Source of the DNA: Haliclystus octoradiatus
Lineage: Eukaryota > Cnidaria > Staurozoa > Stauromedusae > Haliclystidae
Assembly: GCA_916610825.1 (NCBI GenBank)
Contig: OU744451.1
Coordinates: 11,348,864-11,412,863, forward strand
DNA: 64,000 nucleotides
Reading direction: 5' to 3'
Below the pieces are notes generated by a model. That model saw only the letters and a list, made by a program, of their open reading frames with translations. It was not told where the DNA came from and searched no databases. Numbering within the stretch: position 1 is the stretch's first letter; each line of letters begins with the position of its first letter. The position numbers and the translations under genes are program-made. Shown piece after piece: positions 37,101 through 47,322 of this stretch.

Positions 37101-38026
37101 TCCACTGTTATGTTTGGCCAACGTCACTTTACTTATATTTCTACACCCAAAACGAAAGGTGGAATCGTTTAACATTTTTTCACCAAACATTTAATTATTC
37201 ATTTGGATCCTACTACTGTAGCCACTTTTCTTATTGTATCATTTATTTCAAAAAGAGCCAAGTCAAAATATGTAAATCAGAAAATGGTTCTTATTATAAA
37301 ATAATGTGTTCACTAAGGAGGCAAATGTCTCTAGTAGAAATAGCTTAGGCCTAGTAATAAAATAACGTACTAGGAAACATTGATACGATTGCTGTAAGAC
37401 CTACCTGATCCATTACGTGTTTGTCCTGATGCCCCTTTGCTATGATTTGAAACGTGAGCTTCCAGTTCTCTTTCATATATAAATTTCTTTGGGCATACTT
37501 CACATTCATACAGTTTAGCTCCAGCATGACTAAGAATATGTGATTTCAAATGTTCCTTTCGAAAGAATCGTTTACCGCAATAATCACATTGAAACGGTCG
37601 CTCACCAGTGTGACAACTCATGTGCCGTTTGAGATGAGAACGAGTGAGAAATGCTTTGCCGCATTCTTGACAAACAAATGGTCTTGATTGAGCATTGGGT
37701 GTTGTTTTCACTACTGCTTGAACTTCGGGTCTAGTTGCAGCTATTTCAGATACAGTAGCTACAAGAGCTTGGACAACCGCATTGATTTGTTGTGGTACAT
37801 CAGCAGGGTTAACTTTCTGTACATCCACCGTAAAGTCTTCTGCTGGTGCTCCTTCTTTGCTTTGAGTACTAGCTTTATGTGTTTCTCGATGTTCTAATAA
37901 CATGGTTTCCGATGCAAATCCTTTGCCACAATCCGTGCAGAGGTACCATGTTGATGATTCAAGCGCAGCAGCATTGTATTCTTGGCCTAGTATTTCACCA
38001 TGACACGTTGAAATTGGTGTTTCCAT
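28141..38026 (-). CDS. multi-finger C2H2 zinc-finger protein
   Basis: Five coding exons, transcribed right to left: 37405-38026 (ATG at 38024-38026), 34348-34998, 32891-33499, 32310-32480 and 28141-28766 (stop TAA). All four introns are phase 1, and the frame is continuous for 892 residues. About 18 C2H2 or C2HC fingers are visible, in blocks of four to five per large exon separated by acidic or Ala/Thr-rich linkers. HTGERPF-type linkers suggest sequence-specific DNA binding, so a nuclear transcription factor is likely. Exon 4 has no fingers. Exons 2 and 5 both open with DF[N/K]C-x-FC, and exons 1-3 share a K-x2-H-[LM]-KRH finger followed by an R-x-EHL finger, which indicates exon duplication. 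A 5' untranslated exon probably lies upstream: an acceptor-like sequence precedes the ATG. No orthologue is assigned. Confidence 0.85.
29024..30905. repeat. inverted pair of a cacgtgac/catgttggtgtac repeat
   Basis: At 29024-29090 the plus strand reads gttttcacgtgacgtca, then catgttggtgtac. At about 30830-30905 the same two motifs appear in the same order on the minus strand. The pair could be the ends of a non-autonomous DNA transposon of about 1.9 kb in a zinc-finger gene intron, or two separate insertions. No coding sequence is recognised between them; an open frame at 30121-30450 resembles nothing known. Confidence 0.4.
35000..37404 (-). other. zinc-finger gene intron 1, nothing recognised
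   Basis: A 2.4-kb AT-rich intron. Open frames at 35449-35667, 35912-36130 and 37046-37348 show no domain, no splice support and biased low-complexity composition. Confidence 0.5.
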
Positions 38027-39700
38027 TGCAGCTCAACATCCAACCTTTAAAATCAAAATAATAATTTTAGGGGTGAGACGATTGTTCTGAAAACGGGAAA
38101 TGGGAACTGAATAACCTTGGTTTCTTCACCTTCAGATTTTCACTCTATCGCATCATCTTGTTTAGAATTAGCTAAAAAATGAGATAGCCTAGGCCTCAAA
38201 GGCCGTCAAGCGGTAGGCTGAGCAACGAATGAATATTGGATTTTAGCCTACTAAGTTCTAACTAGCATCGAAAGGTTTTTAAATCAGGGGCTTTCAAGCT
38301 AATAGATTCAATTCTTCTACACATTTCAAATACCAATCAGAGAAATATAACTGAAACTTTGCATAGTAGCCATTGAGAATAATACTACTCGGTACGCGAA
38401 TCTGTGCTCAGTAGGCTCGCACTCCCATGGTGAAATGAACCACCACATTTCAGGCTAAGCAAAACGACAGACAGTCGAAGCAAATTTTCACACAGAAATC
38501 TCCGAAATTCAACAGCGTAACAACTGCCCAAATATACATCTGTAACGTCAAACGTTTGATGAAGATTGAAACTGTAAATGTAATAGTCAATTGATCATAG
38601 ATCGACAATCAAAGTACAAGTAGAGTTTGTTGTTTGTGCGCCAATTTTGAAGGCGCGATATGCCCAAAGCCCCACAACTATCCCTTACGCCCTGAATACA
38701 ATTCAAAACGAAAACACAAGCTTCGAATTCACAAACTGAGATTGAAAACGTAAAATTTGAACTATATTTTGAAATCGAGCATCAATATTCGAATGAAACA
38801 TACTTACTTCAACAGTTGAAAATGGCGATTTGAAAACGAAGCTCGGCCATCAAGCGAAAAAATCCTCAAGGTGGAAGGCTTGTCGTTGGAAAAAACAATT
38901 CTGAAACAACTTGGCTGCTCGTGACATCACACAGTGCGAACAATCGAATCCATAGCGAGGCCTGATCAACAGAGCGCAAAGCAGATCGGATTCAAACTCC
39001 ATCGGATTACAGTGGGTCTGGGTCATTCCGAACTGCCACTTTGCCATGTCAGATGAGATACTAGCAAATCAAACTTGTATTTTGGAACAAACCAGGCCTG
39101 GCCCTTTAAATCTATAATGCAGGCATTGATGGGATCAAATACATCAATGCCTGCAGCCGCAACGATGATGAAGCCTTCCTTACATCATCGTTTCGAAACA
39201 TCTGCTGCACTGTTAGATAGATAGATATAGATATAATATATTTCAACCACATAGAAGATAATTGATACAGGTGATAATTTTAAGTAATTACAATTAGTTG
39301 TATTCTATGGTTGCTGTAACCCTGTAAGCACTAATGCTTGTTTATTTAGGGCACAGTCTAATATAGGTAATATAGGTAACATTGTTTATGGTTTGAAGTA
39401 AAAATGAGAGAAATCGATGTCAGCTGGAATTTTCAATCAGAGTCGCAGAAGCATAGAGTGGAAAGTGATAGGAGTGTGCTGTAGTTAGAAGCAGTTGACA
39501 TTATAATAAGCAGGATTTCCAAGCTTTGCAATGAATGATATTCATGGTACGAAATAAAATTAAAAATCTGATTAAAGTGATATGAGATTGAAAGAGTTGT
39601 TATAGGTGAGATAATTATGGGTGTTATTTTTGCGAAGGATATGCATTTGGAGGATGATAGGCTATTAATTTGTGTGTTTTATTGTAAATGAGAAAAATTG
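38027..39700. other. upstream region of the zinc-finger gene
   Basis: Probable promoter and 5' untranslated region of the minus-strand zinc-finger gene. An acceptor-like ttttaaag, read on the minus strand just before the ATG, suggests a non-coding first exon. A frame at 38850-39047 has no recognisable domain. Two adjacent hairpins lie at 39119-39192. Confidence 0.4.
39119..39192. repeat. two adjacent perfect hairpins
   Basis: Hairpin 1 is gcaggcattgatg (39119-39131) with its exact complement at 39142-39154 and a 10-base loop. Hairpin 2 is aacgatgatg (39161-39170) with its complement at 39183-39192 and a 12-base loop. They could be a small MITE or regulatory structures. Confidence 0.75.
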
Positions 39701-41770
39701 AGGGGGTTTATGATAAATTTTATTACTTGTTTTGCTATATATGATTGGTATTGTTATTATTATTACTATTATTATTATCATTATTATTATTTCTATTATT
39801 TCAATGTTTGACTATTTTTTTTCAATGAGCACTTTTGGCTGCTGATACGTTTGTTTACAGCATATGTAGCAACTTTTCAGTGTACATTCACTATAATATT
39901 TGGAAAGGATTTCAAATGATTCACGAATCGTGCTCTCGAAATTGGAATTTCTGGTATAGATTGACTACCTGATTCCAGATCGATGGAAATTTGTAAGCTG
40001 GTAAGTTTTGAAGGTAAGTAGAACGTGCAAAAGGTACTTCAAAAATATTACTTTGACGCTTTTGGTATGGTATAAAAAGTATAAAAAAGAAATTTTCTTG
40101 CATAAGTGCAGGGCCCTTTTCTAAAATAACTTTGTGTAAAAACGATGTAATACTGGTCAAATGTAGGTCTGATAATTTTAAAATCCCCAATTGCTTTAGC
40201 AAAGGTTCGGTGTGTGTGTTCCAGGGCATGTTTGTAACTATTCTTATACATTTTTTGAAAAGCTTGTTGAGGATGGTCATACTATTGCTGTGTCCCATAT
40301 GGGTATACAGTAATCAACATGTGGTTTAATTATTGCATTGTAAATTTTCAGTTTATATTTAGTCGATAGGAACTTTTTGAGTTTAATTAGTGTATATACA
40401 TGTCTCCTGACTTTCATACAAACGAAATTAATATGATCCTTTCACTTCAACTTCTCGTCTATTAGTAATCCAAGGAATTTTATATTCTTTGTTTGAAAGT
40501 CTGTGCCACATTGTTCCATCAAATGTCCATCTAGCTGTAATTTTAGAGGTGGTGATTTGGCATGACAAAATAACATATATTTACATTTTTGAGGATGGAT
40601 GGTAAGTTGATTATCAGAAAACCATTGCTGTACATTAATTAATTCTCTGTTGACGTTTGATTCGAGATCAGAAAGATTTGAACTTGAAAGCTGAAGGGTT
40701 GTATCATCAGCAAATAGACTGGTATTAAAGGTTGTTGACTGGGGAAGATCGTTGACAAAAATTAGAAATAATAATGGACCTAGGATGCTCCCTTGGGGGA
40801 CACCACAGGTAATAGTTTGTGGAGTTGACACATGTCCATCATGACAAACCATCTGTTTTCGATTAGATAGGTAATTAGTCATCCAATCAAGTTCTATACC
40901 TTGGAGACCGTAATGGGATAGTTTTGACAAAAGAATGGTATGACAAACTGAGTCAAACGCTTTTTTGAGGTCTAAAAAAATGGCAATATGATAATTATCA
41001 GTTGGGTTTTTGAATTTATTGTTGAGAAAGTTTACAATGCAATGAAGGGTTTCTGAGAAACTTCTAAAACCAAATTGAAAGGGAGCAAAAAAGTTTTGTT
41101 CAAAATAGTGGTAGAGCTGATTGTGAACCACTCTTTCTAGAATTTTAGAAAAGGTAGTGAGCAGTGAGATTGGCCTGTAATTGCCAAACTCATGACTGTC
41201 AGAGGTTTTGTAAATTGGTAGAACTTTGGAGCTTTTGTAAGAATCGGGGATGTAACCAGTGCTGATAGATAAATTTACGGCATAGGTTAAGGTGCCAAGT
41301 ATTACATCTTCTATGCTTTTTAGACAAATATGAGAAATAGAATCAAGGCCAGAGCTATGCTTTGGCTTCAGGCGGTTAATGATTTTGAGAATATTGTTTT
41401 GTGAGACATGGTTGAAAGTAAAAGTGTTCGTATTGTTGGAAGAAAGGTATTTTTTGAAATTGTCAGACTTTGAAATGACTTTGCTAGGTTTGAACCAACA
41501 TTTGAGAAGAATAAATTGAACTCTTCGGCAATTGTGTTTTTGTTTTTAGTGGGTTTACCATTGATGTTAAAATATAGTGGAAAACGATTTTTGTGTTTTG
41601 TTCGTCCAAGCAGGGTGTTTCTTGCTTTCTATAATGCTTTCGCATCATGTGAATATAATTTATAAATATGGTCCCAGTATAATGTTTTGGCTTTTCTAAT
41701 CAGTTTTACGTATAATTTGGAAAATTTCTCATATTTTATCTTTGTAATTGTGATCTCTGTTAGCATGGGA
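39700..41770 (-). mobile_element. LINE (Jockey/CR1-like) reverse transcriptase, 5'-truncated
   Basis: The longest frame (40442-41131) carries RT blocks in order: QFGFR, IFLDLKKAFDSV, GVPQGSILGPLLFLIFVNDL and the catalytic FADDT. Reading further 5' (41131-41770) gives YRPISLLTTFSKILE in another frame. Downstream, 39921-40298 encodes the C-terminal end (RSTYLQNLPAYKFPSIWN). Frameshifts between these pieces make it a dead copy. An (AAT)n-rich stretch at 39750-39800 is the 3' tail. Endonuclease and ORF1 are absent, as expected after 5' truncation. Confidence 0.85.
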
Positions 41771-41781
41771 TGTTAGAATCA

Positions 41782-42345
41782 AAATATGTCCTTCTTATAT
41801 ATACGATCTTTTATCACACGAAAAGGAAGAACACGAGCTAGTTAGGCGAACAGCACGCATATTAATCATTGTTCATCAAGCTATAACAACATCAACACCC
41901 AAGCTAATCAGCAATCTATTTAAGACAGTCAAAAGCAAGTATTCTCTTCGAGGGCCATTTAGAATTCAGACACAAAAATATAAGACCGAAGAAAAAAGAA
42001 AATCATTTGTTGCAACCGGAACAAGGTTATGGCGATCCACGCCAGATCCAATAAAAGAACTGAAAGAAAAAGGACTCAACAAATCAATCCTGGAAACCAC
42101 TAGAGCGATGGAGAGTAAAGGCATCCTATTAGAACGATGTTACCAGTAAATCACAGAAAATAAATGTAATGTTAAAAATTGTTCTGTAAATCGTAGTTTT
42201 GTACTCTGTATAAGCCTATTTGTTGTAACTTGTAACACTGTAATTATTATGTAATAACGGTATGATCTTTCGTTTCATTGTAAACGAGCATATTGCTCAT
42301 TTTGAATACGAAACAAAATAAAAGTTACACACACACACACGCCGG
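41782..42345 (+). mobile_element. 3' end of a second LINE family
   Basis: An open frame up to TAA at about 42149 ends with SKYSLRGPFRIQTQKY and KSFVATGTRLWRSTP. Such sequences typically close a LINE ORF2 (the 'F-x-G-x-RLWNSLP' block). A 180-bp 3' untranslated region with AATAAA-like aaaataaaa follows, then an (AC)n tail at 42328-42340. Its 5' end lies head to head with the minus-strand LINE. Confidence 0.65.
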
Positions 42346-42489
42346 CAAGTTCCCTCACAAATTTCAAAAAGTAAACAAGCGATTCGCAAATGTTTTTGAA
42401 TCAAAATTTCATACGAATTACGAAAGTAAATTATAATTTCCGTCCCCGAGAAAACAAAATAAGTAACAAAATATGAGATAAAGTTGGGT

Positions 42490-42690
42490 CCTACGAAAAC
42501 GGTGACCATGACGGTGACCGGTGACGGGGACCGGCTATGAAAACGGTGACCAAATTCGGTGACTGGCTACGAAAACGGAAAACGGTGACTAAATTCGGTG
42601 ACCGGCTACGAAAATGGTGACCATGACAAGTCAGCCATGACGGTGACTTCCTACGAAAACGGTGACCAGCTATCAGACTGTTTTTTAGTG
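42490..42690. repeat. degenerate minisatellite with ggtgac core
   Basis: About a dozen ggtgac cores are spaced irregularly with ctacgaaaac, ccggctac and aaattc segments in 200 bp. The period is roughly 30-60 bp and variable. It is more GC-rich than its surroundings. Confidence 0.7.
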
Positions 42691-43469
42691 ACCGACCGTA
42701 TTTATTCAAAATGAAATTTGAAAATAAGGTTTGAATTTGCCAAATTGTAAAGTTGTAAAGATATTCTTGATTTTGTTCAACAATATACCCGGGGGACACC
42801 ATCCCTGCATGGACGGGGAAGCCACTTTGGAAACAGCAAGTTCCTGCAAACTTTAAATATTACATCAAAAGTTACAAACATCTAAGAAAATCTCAACTGT
42901 AATATACTATCAATAAATATTGTTTGGTCTTGATTCATATAAATTAAGCGTCCCTAATATATTCCACATAGCTAAACTGTGAAATTTCAATTCTGCAACT
43001 GCGTAATGTAATGCCTTGTAGGAATGGTGTCCCTGGAGAAACTGTTAAATCAAATCAAAGTCATTATTAGCATTTAAATCTAACTTAAAACGGGTGGAGT
43101 TAATACCATTTTTTAAAAATTGTAAGCAGATTCAAATTATTTGATTTCCTTTCATCGATATTAATTGTATTATTAAGAAAGTAATATTATTATGGTAAAT
43201 AATGATAAAGTAGTTTCAAGAAGGTAAACGGATCCAATCAATAAGTCATTTTATACAAACTTGAATATATAATATAAATGATCAAATGGTCAAGGAGAGC
43301 ACTCAATCTAAAACAGCTACTCCAGACTATCATTAAACTCCAAACTGCCCTCATATCCGACCTCCTTTACATAAACATAAAATTATAGATGTAAAACATG
43401 AAAGTGAGGCTAATGGAGATATAGGGTTATTAATGTTTGCATAACAGTATCTATAATAAATGTTGACGG
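42691..43469. other. AT-rich gap, little recognised
   Basis: A short inverted pair (gggggacaccatccct near 42790 and its near-complement near 43022) may be ends of a small MITE of about 250 bp. Nothing else is recognised. Confidence 0.35.
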
Positions 43470-45763
43470 CAATACCAACGATGCCGACGACAGTGAGATT
43501 GACGTACTTGGGGTATCGGCCGTGCAACCTAAGCCAAAATCAAAGTCCCACAAGCGCCGCGCCCTGATACCAACAAGGGTAAGAACGACAAACGTTCAAA
43601 AAGGGTCGAAACAAATCACTCCAAAGGTGACAAAAAGACCAATATGGCTACTAGAGGGATAAGCTATAACAAAAAGAACAAGACACAACAATGGAACAAG
43701 AAGAGTCACGCAGATTGACGCGGAATTGGTGGCCACGAAAAGCTTAATTACTCATCATTTAATCATTTTTGTTACCAGCTAAACAAACATTAAAATATTC
43801 CCCATCAATTAGGGGATATTTTAAAACGTACCCATGTTCTGTTAAATTTAATTATTACATATAACAATTTAGTATTACGGAATTACATACCAATGCAATT
43901 CAACATGACTCTTTAATCTCTGATATGTATTCAATGAGTATGCTAGAGGCACGGTTATGAACTTATCTGACACACAGTTTTCAGAAGACCACTTGAAGGT
44001 GCTATCATATGGCCCCAAGTTTATCAGCTCTCAAAACACTGGGCCAGACATAGTAAAAATTAAGAGAGACCTGATAATGTTCAAAAACCGTATCAGAAGG
44101 CTGTACCGATTTTGGCCTCCATACCAACAGGAGCCCGACGATAATCAACAGTCAACGGTACATCGCCTATATCGATCTTTGCGACGAGGCATAATCGGGA
44201 ATTCCTATAGCGGGAGTAAGTCGTTGGAAGTAACACTATCCCAACTTGACGCTCACATTGATAGTCTCTTGTACAGGCACAAAATGAGACAAGGACCAAT
44301 GAGCCAAACTCATAAAATCCTTAAGGAGATCATTATGATGAAGGACAAGCACAGACTTGTTTTTAAAATGCGTATAAAGGAGGAGCCTTAGTGATAATGA
44401 CCGTTAAACAATTTAACGGTAAAGTCTTGAAACAGTTACAGGACCATACTACATATCACAACTCAGGTAAAACCGACCCCACAAAACGCATGTGCTCTAC
44501 GATAGCGGCATTTCTCAAAAGGTTAACGCGTGAAGGATCGATTGATACCAATGCACAATCGCTACTAATACCTATGACAAACAGAACACGGGAGGGTCTG
44601 TTCTACATCTTACCTAAGATCCATAAAACTGACATTCCACGAAGGCCCATAGTCTCTAACCTGTAACTCACATACTGAGAGATTGTCAGCATTTGTGGAT
44701 GATGCTTTGAAACCACTTAGAAAGCATATCAAATCCCACGTGAGGGACACGCAAGATTTTCTAGAACAGATCAAACACATTAATATCAATGAGAAATGGC
44801 TACTCGTTACTCTTGACGTAAGTGCTCTCTATACCAATATAGAAGAGAAGCGTGGAATAGAGGCTATCCGGTCATTTCTGATAAAACACAATCGGATTTA
44901 CAACTAAGGACCTCCGATTCTGGCATTGCTTGATACAGTAGTATTCATATGATCCTATCGACAAATTATTTTATGTTCGATAACCAATTCTACCTGCAAG
45001 TATCTGGCATCGCAATGGGTACCAGATTTGCACCAAGCTATGCTGACATTTACATGGCTGAGGTAGAGGAACATTATATATCAAGCCAAGAGTACAAGCC
45101 AGCGTTTTGGGTTCGCTATCTGGATGACATATTGTTAATATGGTAACACGATAGCGACTCACTTAAAGCTTTCATCGGTGGTCTCAACAATGTGCGTCCT
45201 CGCCTGAAATTCACAGCAACAGTTTCACCAATGAATGTTGCATTCTTAGATATTAATGTCTACCCGCATGAGGGAAGACTAAAATCAGATTTGTACACCG
45301 AACCAACAGATGTACATAGTATTTTGCCTTCAATTAACAACACAACCCTGCTACAAAATGGGGAATAGTTAAAGCGCAAAATATTCGCTATTTACGCAAT
45401 ATATCTGATCAAAATATCCTCATCTTGCGCTTGTACACGTTGTATTTGTTGTTCTGTACTAAAGGCTACCCACAGAGGAAAACCTTTAACATAATACGCA
45501 ATACATACATCACACATTCGAAAAGACACTCTAAGAAAACGGAGCAGAAATCAATCACGCATCAAGTGAGAATGATCACACCATATCATCATTGCATTAA
45601 ACCAGCTTTCAATCATCTATTTGAGACTGTGTTAAAGCCACACTTTAACATTCATATGCAGTTTCATACCAATGAACCTGCAACAATCTACAATAGAGAT
45701 ACGAACTTAGCTGATCATTTGATTCGCACACGGGATGGTGGCTCACATGACTCATCACGATGA
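43470..45763 (+). pseudogene. Penelope-like element reverse transcriptase, decayed
   Basis: Coding-like pieces in several frames: a basic N-terminal stretch (43470-43740), 43957-44391, 44391-44666, 44683-44907, 44949-45146 and 45425-45763. RT hallmarks of PLEs are clear: LPKIHKTDIPRRPIVS, LVTLDVSALYTNI, SGIAMGTRFAPSYADIYMAE and the catalytic YLDDIL. The last piece holds the thumb and connector (RGYP-like KGYPQRK, YNRDTNLADHLIR). No GIY-YIG nuclease follows, so the copy lacks its C-terminus. Several frameshifts and stops make it non-functional. Confidence 0.88.
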
Positions 45764-46127
45764 TCTCCTATGATTGATTAATCCTTACATGTGCATATTG
45801 ATTTTCCCAATCCTGAGATATGCCAAACAGCCTCTATATTAGTACAACACTAAAAGGGAATAAGCCTGAATTTACAATAAGTTGACAAATCGGTCAGATA
45901 AATACACTAAAGAGTGAACATTTCAAATTAGAGCTAAAACGTCGGATAATGTATAAATATAAATAATGCAATGCGATGAAATACTTTTTAAAGTTTCAAT
46001 TCAAACTAAAAATAACAGACAAAGACCAGGGTCTATGATTATGAATTTAATAATTATTTTGTATCGATGATAACTTATTTTCTTTCCATGCACATTTTAT
46101 TATCATTAACAAACTGATCAACATAAT
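45764..46127. other. gap between PLE remnant and Gal3ST-like gene
   Basis: AT-rich with no hammerhead core and no coding stretch. It probably includes the 3' untranslated region of the minus-strand sulfotransferase-like gene. Confidence 0.4.
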
Positions 46128-47322
46128 CTAATTAACACGTGATTTCAACCGTCTAAGAAACGATCGGATCCTTTTCCCTTTTCTTGAAATGTTTCTCTTG
46201 GACTTTCTGTTACGATGTGACAGATTCTCTGACGGTGGCCAGCAAAATTGTTTGTTTTCAAAATACTTCAGATATTCAATTTCACCCATGATCATCTTCT
46301 GGCATCTCTCTAGGTATTTTCCTCGCAAATTTTTAGTAAGCATGGGTAGTTTGATGCGTGCTTTCTTATCATATTCCCCTCTTTCGTACAAGAATATATT
46401 GTTTGTACACAAACGAGTAAAATTTTTATTTAATTCACGAAAGTATTTCAAATCTGATGCAAATGTTGGTCCATAACGTCTGATTTTTTTATGCAAAACT
46501 TTAAGGAAATATCTGTAAATCTTAAGATCAAAATAGGTACGAATCTTTAGCACGTCATATAATATACTGTTAGTATCTTTGCTGCTAGTTTCCAGTGGTA
46601 TTTTCCCACGATCAAGGAATCGAATATAAACCAAATCTTGAAATTCCCAACGAAACTATTTCTTCATTAATAACAGGCTCTCGTCAAAGTATTCCGTTAT
46701 CAGAACCATGTCAAAGTCAAATTCTAGTCTCTGTATTTCATTATCAAAAAGGGATAAGTTGCTGTAGAAGTCTGTGAGTCTATCAATACCGAGATCGAAG
46801 GATTGTGGATTGAAGAGTAGCTGGGTTATACCTGCTTCTCCAGAATTCTTTCCTAAGTACTGTTCTGGTGATGAAATGAAAGTCAAATATGGATTTGTAG
46901 CATTTGTCAATTTAGGATGATCGGAAAATCTCTCGTAATAAAATACTGAACGTAGTTGCTCGATAGGATTACGTAAAATTGTTATAAATTTCGTTTTTGA
47001 ATAAGGAAAACATACTTGTAGATTAATTCGATCATATCTTGCATGGTTCGTGAGAAACCTTGGTTTCGTTTTTGCTCCACTTGCATTGCATTGATCACTA
47101 ACATGCTTTTGATGAAAAAGACTCGGCCAAGCAAACCTATACATTTGATTTCCTGGAGTTGCCATTGTTATGTTTCTGGTATCTGCAAATCGATTTAGTA
47201 TATTCGTTACAGTACTACTTCCTGTTTTGTGTGTTTTGATGAAGATTACAGAGTCGACTGGAGAAATGCTCGCAGATATTAAGGGTAAATCGGGGGGTAG
47301 ATTACTGTTCACATGCCAGTTC
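46128..47322 (-). pseudogene. galactose-3-O-sulfotransferase-like gene with in-frame stop
   Basis: The family transfers sulfate from PAPS to galactose on glycans in the Golgi. One exon begins at an acceptor (ttatacag, exon base 47322) with NWHVNSNLPPDLPL. It carries the PAPS 5'-phosphosulfate loop FIKTHKTGSSTVTNIL and the 3'-phosphate motif ILRNPIEQLRSVFYYE, then YFDESLLLMKK. A TAG stop follows (plus-strand 46656-46658), after which the same frame continues with FRWEFQDLVYIR to a normal C-terminus at 46128. The reading before the first ATG-like codon shows that the cytosolic tail and membrane anchor come from an upstream exon that was not found. Everything except the one stop looks intact, so it may be a recent pseudogene, a polymorphic null allele or a sequencing error. 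Confidence 0.75.

Noticed and set aside
39700-42345. Twin-primed inversion of one LINE
   Set aside because: Both halves contain a distinct ORF2 C-terminus, so they are two elements.
42491-42802. 103-residue minus-strand Arg/Ser-rich protein
   Set aside because: Frame is produced by the ggtgac minisatellite.
47312-47312. Translation start of the sulfotransferase-like gene
   Set aside because: The codon is GTG and the frame continues upstream to a splice acceptor at 47322, so the true start is in an earlier exon.
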